Source of the DNA: CAWEHQ01 sp051001995
GTDB taxonomy: Bacteria; Actinomycetota; Thermoleophilia; Solirubrobacterales; Thermoleophilaceae
Assembly (NCBI GenBank): GCA_051001995.1
Contig: JBPCMT010000216.1
Span: forward strand, 1 to 10,703
Length of the DNA stretch: 10,703 nt
Direction of reading: 5' to 3'
Position numbers and translations under genes: made by a program
Part shown: positions 5,443 through 10,703 of the stretch, piece by piece
How positions within the stretch are numbered: position 1 is the first letter of the stretch
Layout: the number at the start of each line of letters is the position of its first letter
The notes under the pieces: model-generated
What the model was told of the DNA's origin: nothing
Seen by the model: the letters and a program-made list of their open reading frames with translations, nothing else
Database searches by the model: none

Positions 5443-5483
5443 CGTCCTGACTTTCACCCCTGACGGGGGTAAAAGTCAGGACG
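5443..5483. repeat. Near-perfect 18-bp palindrome, terminator or dispersed repeat
   Basis: The left arm (5443-5460, starting CGTCCTGACTTT) pairs with the right arm (5466-5483, ending AAAGTCAGGACG) over 18 positions with one mismatch at 5455:5471, around the five-base loop TGACG. The mismatch is C:A in plus-strand RNA but a U:G wobble in minus-strand RNA. It starts 24 bases after the GCS2 stop, where a terminator would be expected, but there is no T-tract. Its lower GC content contrasts with its surroundings, which fits a mobile palindromic repeat of REP or MITE type; only one copy is in this window. Confidence 0.85.
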
Positions 5484-5555
5484 GTTGAGCAGACGCCAGC
5501 GGGCCGCGAGCGGAGCCTCGTCGGCGTGGCCGTCCCGCCCGCCGCCGCCCACGGC

Positions 5556-5561
5556 TATCCT
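5556..5561 (+). promoter_or_regulatory. Candidate -10 box of the rhomboid-like gene
   Basis: TATCCT matches TATAAT at four of six positions and ends nine bases before the GTG at 5571. The transcript would have at most a few leader bases. The box supports 5571 rather than 5526 as the start codon, since the upstream GTG would lie before the transcription start. Confidence 0.45.
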
Positions 5562-5570
5562 CGACTCGAA

Positions 5571-6326
5571 GTGACCGAGCCCGACCTGTTCGTCGTCTGC
5601 AAGAACTGCAGCGCGGAGGTTTCGCCGTATGTGACCGAGTGCCCGTACTGCGGACAGAGGGTCCGCAAGCGGGCGCCGAAGATCGAGCGCGAGGCGCCCG
5701 AGCCGGAGACCGATAGACGCGGTCGCGCCCGGCCGACCCGGCTTCCGCGCCTGCGCCGCGGCGAGATCCCCGGGATCGCGCCGGAGGTTCGGCCGGTCGC
5801 GACTATCGGGCTGGTGGCGCTCTCGCTCGCGCTCGCGGTGGCGCTGCGCGTGGACCCGGGGCTCACCACGGAGCTGGCCCTGCTGGCGCCGCTCGGCGAC
5901 GAGTGGTGGCGGGTCCTCGCCACGCCCCTGCTCCACCCCGACAACCTCGGCTACCTCTTCATAGCGATGGTTGCCGTCGGGATCTTCGGGAGCCATGTCG
6001 AGCGACGGTTCGGGCGGCTCGCCACGGTGCTCGTGTTCCTCGTCTGTGGCACTGCCGGCGCCGCCCTCTGCGTGGCGCTCGAGACGTTTCCCGCGGTAGG
6101 GGCCAACGGCGCCGGCCTCGGCCTCCTCTGCGCGTGGCTCGTGGACGACCGCCGGGCGCTGCGGCGCGGCGACGACCGCGAGACGGACATGCTCGGCGTC
6201 TACGTCATCGCGGCGGCGCTCGTCCTGCTCTCGGTCGTCGAGCCCGACGCGAGCATCGTCGCCGCGGCGGGCGGAGCGGCGGCGGGCTCCGCCTGCGGGC
6301 TCCTGCTCGGACTCACCCGGCGCTGA
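5571..6326 (+). CDS. Zinc-ribbon plus catalytically dead rhomboid-like membrane protein
   Basis: From GTG 5571 the product has 251 residues. An N-terminal zinc ribbon (C10-x2-C13 in VCKNCS, C24-x2-C27 in CPYCGQ) is followed by a basic linker (about 30-72) and six hydrophobic segments (about 75-92, 125-142, 150-170, 175-190, 206-224, 228-248), the count of a rhomboid core. Rhomboid-like landmarks include WWRVLATPLLHPDNLGYLF and GIFGSHVERRFG, the usual membrane-loop and GxxxE region. However, the catalytic GxSG block reads GANGAGLGLL, with Asn179 in place of the serine, and the last helix reads AAAGGAAAG without the catalytic histidine. It is therefore probably a pseudoprotease that binds membrane proteins. 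An in-frame GTG at 5526 would add 15 residues but lies before the TATCCT box. A small gene follows two bases after the stop. Confidence 0.85.
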   Translation: MTEPDLFVVCKNCSAEVSPYVTECPYCGQRVRKRAPKIEREAPEPETDRRGRARPTRLPRLRRGEIPGIAPEVRPVATIGLVALSLALAVALRVDPGLTTELALLAPLGDEWWRVLATPLLHPDNLGYLFIAMVAVGIFGSHVERRFGRLATVLVFLVCGTAGAALCVALETFPAVGANGAGLGLLCAWLVDDRRALRRGDDRETDMLGVYVIAAALVLLSVVEPDASIVAAAGGAAAGSACGLLLGLTRR

Positions 6327-6328
6327 CG

Positions 6329-6667
6329 TTGCCCGAGCCGCCTTCCGGCACGCCCACCGACGAGCCCGGCCCGGACCTCGACGCCGCGCTCGAGGCGCTG
6401 TCGGAGCCCGGGCGGTTGCGCGCGGCGGAGGACCGCGTCGCCAGCATCGCGCCGCAGCTCCAGCGCATCCTCGCTACGGCGCTCGAGGAGGGCGGGTGGT
6501 TCGACGAGGCGCACCGCTCCGAGGTGCTCAGGGCCGCGACCACGCCCGACCCCGATGAGCGGATCGCCGCGGTCCGAGCGCTGCTCGCCGAGGAGACGCG
6601 CATCGGCATGATGGTCGGCGTCGCGGTAGGGCTCGAGCTCGCGCGCGAGCTCGACGAGGACGGCTGA
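6329..6667 (+). CDS. Small helical protein of unknown function, translationally linked
   Basis: I do not recognise a family. The 112-residue product has a proline-rich start (1-15) and then helices: DLDAALEALSEPGRLRAAED (16-35), IAPQLQRILATALEEGGWFD (40-59), a pair around ERIAAVRALLAEETRIGMMV (77-96) and GVAVGLELARELDEDG to the end. The blocks EEGGWFDEAHRSEVLRAA and LLAEETRIGMMVGVAVGLEL look conserved. The GMMVGVAVGLEL stretch is mildly hydrophobic but interrupted by charges, so a soluble protein is likely. The start is taken as TTG 6329, two bases after the rhomboid-like stop, with no Shine-Dalgarno site; translation would depend on ribosomes finishing the upstream gene. A TTG at 6416 would give a shorter protein. 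The tight spacing suggests a shared transcript and perhaps a shared role. Confidence 0.7.
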   Translation: MPEPPSGTPTDEPGPDLDAALEALSEPGRLRAAEDRVASIAPQLQRILATALEEGGWFDEAHRSEVLRAATTPDPDERIAAVRALLAEETRIGMMVGVAVGLELARELDEDG

Positions 6668-6696
6668 CGTTGGGGTGGCCGGGCAACCAGCTTCGG

Positions 6697-6702
6697 TAGC
6701 CT
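6697..6702 (+). promoter_or_regulatory. Candidate -10 box of the R2lox-type gene
   Basis: TAGCCT lies 28 bases before the ATG at 6731, leaving a leader of about 22 bases that contains an AGAGGA ribosome site at 6721-6726. The box keeps only the key T, A and final T of TATAAT, and no -35 box is at the right distance, so this is tentative. Confidence 0.3.
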
Positions 6703-6730
6703 GCCCGCCACCATCGTCGAAGAGGAATCG

Positions 6731-7645
6731 ATGTCGGAGAACGCGGGCGCGCGCACCGAGCGCGGCGACTTCCAGGCCACCACGGACCCGGCGCTGCTCG
6801 AGTCCGCCGACCGCGGCGAGGCGGCGCTGCTCGGCTACGGCGAGTTGTTCGCGCTGTGGGAGCGCCAGCAGTGGCGCGTCCAGGACATCGACTTCACGCA
6901 GGACCGCATCGACTGGCACGAGCGCATCCCGGCGGAGGAGCGCTTCCAGCGGATGTACGGGCTGTCGTCCTTCTTCACCGGCGAGCAGCGCGTTGCCGCG
7001 GAGCTCGGCCCGATCATGCGCGCGTGCCCCGACGAGGACATGCGCCTCTTCCTGTGCACGCAGATCGCCGACGAGGCGCGCCATGTCGCGTTCTTCGATC
7101 GTTTCTACGCGGAGGTCGGCGTGCTCTCCTCCGACGATCTCGCGGGGCGACTGGCGGAGACGAGCAGTCATCTCAACGAGAGCTTCGGCGTGCTCTTCGA
7201 CGACATGCTGCGCCGGCGGGTCGACCGCCTTGCCCGCGAGCCCGAGGACCTCGAGACGCTGGTCGAGACGGTGACGCTCTACCACATGGTGATCGAGGGG
7301 ATGCTGGCGCTCACCGGGCAGCACTTCATCATCGACTACAACGCGTCGGTCGGCACGCTGCCGGGGTTCGTCGAGGGCTTCAACAACATCGCACGCGACG
7401 AGCACCGCCACGTCGCGTTCGGCGCGCGCTTCCTGCGCGACATGAGTGCGCGCGACGGGCGCTTTCGCGACGCCATCCAGCGCGTCCTCGTCGAGTCGGG
7501 GCCGGTGGCCGACGCCGTGCTCCAGCCGCCCTGGTACGAGGAGGGAATGGAGCTCTTCGGTACCTCGATGGAGGAGACGCGCGCCTTCGCGGTGAAGGCT
7601 CTCGAGCGGCGCCTGAAGGTGATCGGGCTGACGCCGGTGGCCTGA
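6731..7645 (+). CDS. R2-like ligand-binding oxidase (R2lox-type, Mn/Fe ferritin fold)
   Basis: The 304-residue product has the four-helix di-metal site of the ribonucleotide reductase R2 superfamily: Glu85 (FTGEQRV), Glu115 and His118 (DEARH), Glu189 (YHMVIEG), Glu224 and His227 (DEHRH). The R2lox marks known from Rv0233 and the Geobacillus protein are also present: a Val three residues after the first Glu (Val88) and a Tyr five residues before the third-helix Glu (Tyr184), the pair that forms a Val-Tyr ether crosslink in that group. Length (about 300-315 in the family) and the 35-residue Glu189-Glu224 spacing also fit. R2lox proteins hold a Mn/Fe cofactor and a fatty-acid-like ligand and are thought to be oxidases, not nucleotide reductases. 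No nrdE partner is present, which agrees. The ATG at 6731 has AGAGGA upstream. Confidence 0.88.
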   Translation: MSENAGARTERGDFQATTDPALLESADRGEAALLGYGELFALWERQQWRVQDIDFTQDRIDWHERIPAEERFQRMYGLSSFFTGEQRVAAELGPIMRACPDEDMRLFLCTQIADEARHVAFFDRFYAEVGVLSSDDLAGRLAETSSHLNESFGVLFDDMLRRRVDRLAREPEDLETLVETVTLYHMVIEGMLALTGQHFIIDYNASVGTLPGFVEGFNNIARDEHRHVAFGARFLRDMSARDGRFRDAIQRVLVESGPVADAVLQPPWYEEGMELFGTSMEETRAFAVKALERRLKVIGLTPVA

Positions 7646-7666
7646 GGGTCCGGCCCGGCTCAGGCC

Positions 7667-7700
7667 GGTGGCTAACCCTCAGCTCGAGGGTTGGACCGCC
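7667..7700. terminator. Hairpin between convergent genes
   Basis: AACCCTC (7674-7680) pairs perfectly with GAGGGTT (7686-7692) around a five-base loop. The stem extends outward through C7672:G7694 and then GGTGG (7667-7671) with CCGCC-type pairing at 7696-7700, past one bulged A and G:T wobbles. It lies between the ends of the R2lox gene and the sigma-factor gene and could stop both transcripts. There is no T-tract. Confidence 0.5.
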
Positions 7701-7707
7701 AACCGGA

Positions 7708-9129
7708 CTACGGCTTCGTCGTGCCCGGGAAGTCGCTGCCCCCGGACCCGCGGGCGGGAGCGGGTGCGCCGGTGGGCTCCCCGCCGGTGTCGTCAGGCGG
7801 AGGCTCCGGCTCGCCGGGGGGCTCCACCGCGGGGTCGGTCGGCTCGGTGGTCTCGCCCTCGTACGTCTCGTCGGTCGGCGGCGCCGGCTCGGTCTCGGCC
7901 TCGACCGGGACAGGCGCCGGCTCCGCGACCACCGGCTCCTCGACCACCGGCGCCGGCTCGGGGTCCGGCTTGGGCGCCGGCTCTGCCGCCGTGACCGGCT
8001 CCGGGGGCTCGGGCGCTGCGGGGACGGGCGACCGATGCTCGACCGGCCGGGTGGCCGGGCTCGGCGCCGCGAGAAGGGGCTCGGGTGGCGGGCGCACGTC
8101 GACCGCGGCCTGCGCAGGGGCCGAGGCGGTCGCGTCGCGACCGGCGTCGCCGCGCCTGACCTCGACAGCACCGGCGGTGACGAGCGCCGCCGCAGCGAGC
8201 CCGGCGGCCGCCTTGACCGCGATCGACCCCGAGGCGGCCGAGAGGACGCCGGCGCTCCCGCCGCCGAACAGTGCGGCGCCGCCGGTGGCGCCCTCGGTGG
8301 CGGCGCCTGCTCCAAGCTTGGCTCCCACCAGCTTCGCCCCCCCGAGCTTCGCTCCGGCCGCCTTTGCCGCGAGCAGCTTCTGCGCCACGGCCAGCGGTCC
8401 GACCGGAAGCACCATCGCCAGCGCGTGACTCGTCCTGCGGAGCTCGCGCCGGAAGGTCTTGCAGCGCGAGCAGGAGCGAACGTGACGCCGGGTGGGCGCC
8501 GCTGCCTTCGTGAGGCCCTCGGCCGCCTGCGTGAGCTCGAGCCTGACCTCGGCGCAGGTCAGGTGGCGCGCCTCGGAGGCCTCGGCCAGCGAGATCCGCG
8601 CCCGCACGAGCAGCGACTTGACGCTCGGAACCGTGGTCTCCATCGCCACCGCGATCTGCTCGTAGGTGAGGGCGTCGATCTCGCGGAGGAGGAGCGCCGT
8701 GCGCTGCGTCTCCGGCAGGTCCTGCACGTCGGCCAGGACCTGGCGAAACTCCTCGCGGCGGTGGACGGTGTCGGCCGTGGTCGCGCCCGCCTCGCGCTCG
8801 AAGACGTCCATCGACTCCTGACCGGCATCCTGCGGACGGCGAAGGTGATTGAGGCAGCGGTTGCGCGCGATCCGGTAGAGCCAGGGGCGCACGTTGATCT
8901 CGCGCTCGTCGGCGCAGATCGCCCGAAACGACGCCGTGAAGACCTCCTGGAGCACGTCCTCGGCGTCCTCGTTCGAGCCGAGCATGTGGCGGCAGAACGC
9001 GAGCAGGCGCGAGTGGTAGCGCTTGACGAGCGCCTCGAACGCGCCGTGATGCCCGCGGCGGACGAGCGCGATCAGCCGCTCGTCGCTCTGGAGCCTGAGG
9101 TGCGGCGAGAGCCCGGTCAGGACGGGCAC
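7708..9129 (-). CDS. ECF sigma factor fused to zinc-binding anti-sigma module, membrane helix and Pro/Glu-rich tail
   Basis: From GTG 9129 the product has 473 residues. Sigma region 2 is at about 16-98 (AFEALVKRYHSRLLAFCRHM; DAEDVLQEVFTASF; RPWLYRIARNRCLNHLRR). Sigma region 4 is at about 128-183 (LPETQRTALLLREID, LTYEQIAVAMETTVPSVKSL). There follows a zinc-finger anti-sigma-like unit with Cys192, His216, Cys220 and Cys223 (HxxxCxxC in RHVRSCSRCKTF), a short AKLGG/AKLVG/AKLGA repeat (260-274), one membrane helix (about 305-323, AAAGLAAAALVTAGAVEV) and a tail of 150 residues rich in Pro, Glu, Ala and Thr that should lie outside the cell. The design implies a membrane-tethered sigma factor released on a signal, perhaps by proteolysis; this is inference. 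A longer frame to 9252 would run into the tRNA promoter. No separate anti-sigma gene adjoins it. Confidence 0.9.
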   Translation of the reverse strand: MPVLTGLSPHLRLQSDERLIALVRRGHHGAFEALVKRYHSRLLAFCRHMLGSNEDAEDVLQEVFTASFRAICADEREINVRPWLYRIARNRCLNHLRRPQDAGQESMDVFEREAGATTADTVHRREEFRQVLADVQDLPETQRTALLLREIDALTYEQIAVAMETTVPSVKSLLVRARISLAEASEARHLTCAEVRLELTQAAEGLTKAAAPTRRHVRSCSRCKTFRRELRRTSHALAMVLPVGPLAVAQKLLAAKAAGAKLGGAKLVGAKLGAGAATEGATGGAALFGGGSAGVLSAASGSIAVKAAAGLAAAALVTAGAVEVRRGDAGRDATASAPAQAAVDVRPPPEPLLAAPSPATRPVEHRSPVPAAPEPPEPVTAAEPAPKPDPEPAPVVEEPVVAEPAPVPVEAETEPAPPTDETYEGETTEPTDPAVEPPGEPEPPPDDTGGEPTGAPAPARGSGGSDFPGTTKP

Positions 9130-9135
9130 CCGAGC

Positions 9136-9160
9136 GACGTTTCTCAGCGCGGAAGCTTCC
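9136..9160 (-). promoter_or_regulatory. Candidate ECF-type self-promoter of the sigma gene
   Basis: On minus, GGAAG (9160-9156) and CGTC (9139-9136) are separated by 16 bases, the layout of many ECF promoters (GGAAC, N16-17, CGTC). CGTC ends six bases before GTG 9129, so transcription would begin at the start codon. The GGAAG lies in the ten-base palindrome GGAAGCTTCC (9151-9160). The motif is short, so chance cannot be excluded. Confidence 0.4.
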
Positions 9161-9232
9161 AAGGATCTCCGTGACCGTCGGGGCCCGGCGCACGTCCGGT
9201 CAGCGGGGAAAGCTAGCAGTCGAGCCCGCACG

Positions 9233-9242
9233 AACCTACACT
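9233..9242. promoter_or_regulatory. Candidate tRNA-Leu promoter with opposing -10-like box
   Basis: AACCTACACT holds TACACT (9237-9242) on plus, 11 bases before the mature tRNA 5' end, a good distance for a tRNA promoter. On minus, TAGGTT (9238-9233) shares the central TA and could give the sigma gene a second, longer transcript with a leader of about 98 bases. No clear -35 box is seen. Confidence 0.45.
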
Positions 9243-9253
9243 TGCGGCGCACG

Positions 9254-9336
9254 GCCCGGGTGATGGAACGGTAGACAGCGGGGCCTTAAAAGCCCCAGCC
9301 CGAGAGGGCGTGTGGGTTCGAATCCCACCCCGGGCA
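9254..9336 (+). tRNA. tRNA-Leu (anticodon UAA)
   Basis: A class II tRNA of 83 bases is complete without an encoded CCA. The acceptor stem is GCCCGGG (9254-9260) with CCCGGGC (9329-9335), and the discriminator is A9336. The anticodon stem GGGGC (9280-9284) with GCCCC (9292-9296) holds the loop CTTAAAA, with anticodon TAA at 9287-9289, reading UUA and UUG codons. The long variable arm is GCCC-GAGA-GGGC (9298-9309). The T arm is GTGGG-TTCGAAT-CCCAC (9312-9328). The D stem is short, with an A:G opposition at the 10:25 position. UUA is very rare in this high-GC genome, so the tRNA serves mainly UUG or rare regulatory codons. Confidence 0.97.
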
Positions 9337-9375
9337 TCGACCGGTTCAGGACCAAGGAGCCGCGAACCTGACGCT

Positions 9376-9399
9376 CGACTCGAGGGTTGCCCTCGGTCG
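9376..9399 (+). terminator. Stable hairpin after tRNA-Leu
   Basis: CGAC (9376-9379) and CGAGGG (9381-9386) pair with CCCTCG (9390-9395) and GTCG (9396-9399), ten base pairs with one bulged T and a TTG loop. It begins 39 bases after the tRNA 3' end, where the transcript should end. A T-tract is absent, as for other hairpins in this window. Confidence 0.5.
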
Positions 9400-9557
9400 T
9401 GGTCACGAAGGCCTTAGCAAGCGCTTAACAAGACTTCCCCTCCAACTGAACAGGAATCGGCGCGGACCGGCCCTTTCTCTTGTAGATTGCCCTCCGCTAG
9501 CAAGGGCGTTCGCCCACGGGCGGCGCCGGGCCGGGAAGAGGGAGAGAGCCCGAACGG
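9400..9557 (+). promoter_or_regulatory. Upstream region of the MCE gene
   Basis: No gene is seen here. The stretch 9405-9490 has lower GC than its surroundings, as expected for a promoter. It includes the AAGCGCTT dyad (9419-9426) and a T-rich run leading to TTGTAGATT (9480-9488), in which TAGATT is a four-of-six -10-like box. A start near 9495 would give a leader of about 60 bases with GGGCG/CGCCC/GGGCG segments (9504-9522) that can pair in two alternative ways, and a purine-rich GAAGAGGGAGAGAG (9534-9547) about ten bases before the ATG. Confidence 0.35.
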
Positions 9558-10703
9558 ATGAAGTCGGTCAGCGGTATCGGAAGGATCGCCGCGCTCGGGG
9601 CGGTCATCGGGGCCATCGTCCTCGTGGCCGTCGTGCTCTTCGGCGGTGGTGGCGGCGGCTACACCGTCACGGCGCAGTTCGTCAACGCCTCTCAGCTCGT
9701 GAAGGGCAACCTCGTCCAGATCGCTGGTACCCAGGTCGGCTCGGTCGAGAACATCGAGCTCACCCCCGATGGTCAGGCCGACGTCACGTTCTCCGTCAGC
9801 GAGGAGTACGCCCCGTTGCGCGAGGGCACCACCGCGACGGTTCGCCAGTTCTCGCTGTCGGGGATCGCGAACCGCTACGTGGACCTGACGCTCCCGGCCG
9901 GGGCCGACGAGGAGAACCCCGAGATCGCCGAGGGCGGCGAGATCGGCACCGAGGAGACCGAGGAGCCGGTCGACCTCGACCAGGTCTTCAACATCTTCGA
10001 CCCGGTCGCGCGTGTAGCGGTGCAGGACTTCCTCAAGGGGAGCGCCAGGCAGTTCCAGGGTCGCGGCGAGGAGGCCAACCGCGGCTTCCAGTACCTGAAC
10101 CCGGCGCTCTCCACGTCGAGCCGGCTGTTCCGCGAGCTCAACCGCGACACCCCCGTGCTCGAGGCCTTCCTCGTCGACAGCGCGCGCCTGGTGGGCACGG
10201 TCGCCGACCGCCGCGACGACCTTGCGGCGCTGGTCGGCAACCTGAACGAGACGACGAACGCGCTCGGCGACGAGAAGGTGGCGCTGGCCGACGCGATCTC
10301 GCGGCTGCCCGACTTCATGCGCACGGCCAACACCACGTTCGTCAACCTGAGGTCGACGCTCGACACGCTCGACCCGCTGGTCGATGCGTCCGAGCCCGTG
10401 GTCAGCCGCAGCGGCGCCGGTAACGACCTCCAGGAGCTGCTGCCCGAGCTGCGCGCCTTCGCCTCCGACGCCGAGCCGGCGCTCGCCGACCTCGACCGCA
10501 CGCTCGTCAACCCGGGCAAGCGCAACGACCTGCTCAGCCTCCAGGAGTCCTTCCCCGAGCTCGCCAGGATCGCGCTCGACACGCGCTCGCGCACGGTGAA
10601 CCCCTCGTCGAACCCGTACGCCGGCAACAAGCGCAGCGTCAAGGGCAAGCAGCGCGACGTCGGCCGCGTGCCGGGTGCCTTCCCCGAGCTCTCCGAGGCG
10701 CTG
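9558..10703 (+). CDS. MCE/MlaD-family substrate-binding protein (3' end outside window)
   Basis: The frame is open from ATG 9558 to the window edge, 382 codons. One membrane helix (about 9-28, RIAALGAVIGAIVLVAVVLF) is followed by a glycine linker and an MCE/MlaD domain (about 35-113: YTVTAQFVNASQLVKGNLVQ, IAGTQVGSVENIELTPDGQA, ATVRQFSLSGIANRYVDLTL). The long helical part after it (about 138-382) matches the extended C-terminal halves of actinobacterial Mce proteins. MCE proteins work with YrbE/MlaE permeases and an ATPase to move lipids or steroids across the envelope. No permease gene precedes it here; partners, further Mce genes or both may follow beyond the window. The long antisense open frame over its 3' half is a codon-bias shadow. 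The start is supported by the membrane helix placed right at the N-terminus. Confidence 0.92.
   Translation, partial: MKSVSGIGRIAALGAVIGAIVLVAVVLFGGGGGGYTVTAQFVNASQLVKGNLVQIAGTQVGSVENIELTPDGQADVTFSVSEEYAPLREGTTATVRQFSLSGIANRYVDLTLPAGADEENPEIAEGGEIGTEETEEPVDLDQVFNIFDPVARVAVQDFLKGSARQFQGRGEEANRGFQYLNPALSTSSRLFRELNRDTPVLEAFLVDSARLVGTVADRRDDLAALVGNLNETTNALGDEKVALADAISRLPDFMRTANTTFVNLRSTLDTLDPLVDASEPVVSRSGAGNDLQELLPELRAFASDAEPALADLDRTLVNPGKRNDLLSLQESFPELARIALDTRSRTVNPSSNPYAGNKRSVKGKQRDVGRVPGAFPELSEAL

Noticed and set aside
5526..5570. Upstream GTG start for the rhomboid-like gene
   Set aside because: It precedes the TATCCT box, adds 15 unremarkable residues and has no ribosome site.
7760..8040. 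Repeated GCCGGCTC-type units resembling a tandem DNA repeat
   Set aside because: They encode the Pro/Glu-rich tail of the sigma protein; irregular spacing and codon use fit a low-complexity protein segment, not a DNA repeat array or CRISPR.
6856..9174. A 772-codon plus-strand open frame over the R2lox and sigma genes
   Set aside because: It is out of frame with R2lox and antisense to the sigma gene; its Arg/Ala/Gly-rich content shows no domain.
9130..9252. N-terminal extension of the sigma factor to GTG 9252
   Set aside because: The extra 41 residues have no sigma-factor similarity, and the start would lie in the tRNA promoter region. GTG 9129 lies shortly before region 2 and fits the promoter-like element.
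9254..9336. tRNA 3' end as a phage or island attachment site
   Set aside because: No integrase gene is present, and I see no second copy of the tRNA 3' end in the window.
9875..10648. A 257-codon minus-strand open frame opposite the MCE gene
   Set aside because: Its product is Ser/Arg/Leu-rich low complexity, while the plus frame has a clear MCE domain and membrane helix.

Overview
This is a high-GC window, almost fully coding on both strands, with very short intergenic gaps, frequent GTG starts and little use of Shine-Dalgarno sites. The enolase-FtsB pair, a stand-alone CsrA, an ECF sigma factor carrying its own anti-sigma domain, and an MCE/MlaD protein together suggest a deep-branching actinobacterium of the Thermoleophilia (Solirubrobacterales or Gaiellales). 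That placement is an inference from gene content and style; no 16S or ribosomal marker is present.

Layout. 1-917 (+): 3' end of enolase, then an FtsB/DivIC-type division protein. 943-1611 (-): an exported protein with RTX-like glycine/aspartate repeats. 1648-1974 (+): a small conserved-looking soluble protein. 1994-2572 (-): an unrecognised protein with an acidic linker and an arginine/glycine-rich stretch, divergent from csrA (2656-2862, +). 2863-2994: two RNA/DNA hairpins, one with a GGA hexaloop and one long inverted repeat. 2986-3228 (-): a small tail-anchored membrane protein. 3325-4248 (-): a DUF2090 aldolase-like protein, divergent from a YbdK/GCS2 carboxylate-amine ligase (4298-5419, +). 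5443-5483: a near-perfect 18-bp palindrome. 5571-6326 (+): a zinc-ribbon protein fused to a rhomboid fold that lacks the catalytic residues, followed at once by a small helical protein (6329-6667). 6731-7645 (+): a ferritin-like R2lox-type oxidase. 7708-9129 (-): an ECF sigma factor fused to a zinc-binding anti-sigma module, a membrane segment and a proline/glutamate-rich tail. 9254-9336 (+): tRNA-Leu(UAA). 9558-end (+): an MCE/MlaD protein cut by the window edge.

How it works together. The genes are mostly unrelated housekeeping or accessory functions rather than one operon. Two regulatory themes stand out. First, all four divergent transcription units seem to start from one TA-centred site whose right half reads TAC(A/G)(A/C)T, with an overlapping -10-like box on the opposite strand. 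Second, several genes have a -10-like box only 6-10 bases from the start codon, as expected for leaderless mRNAs. The sigma factor has an ECF-like GGAAG-N16-CGTC element placed so that transcription would begin at its GTG, which suggests self-activation. No CRISPR array, insertion sequence, phage gene or obvious defence system is visible.
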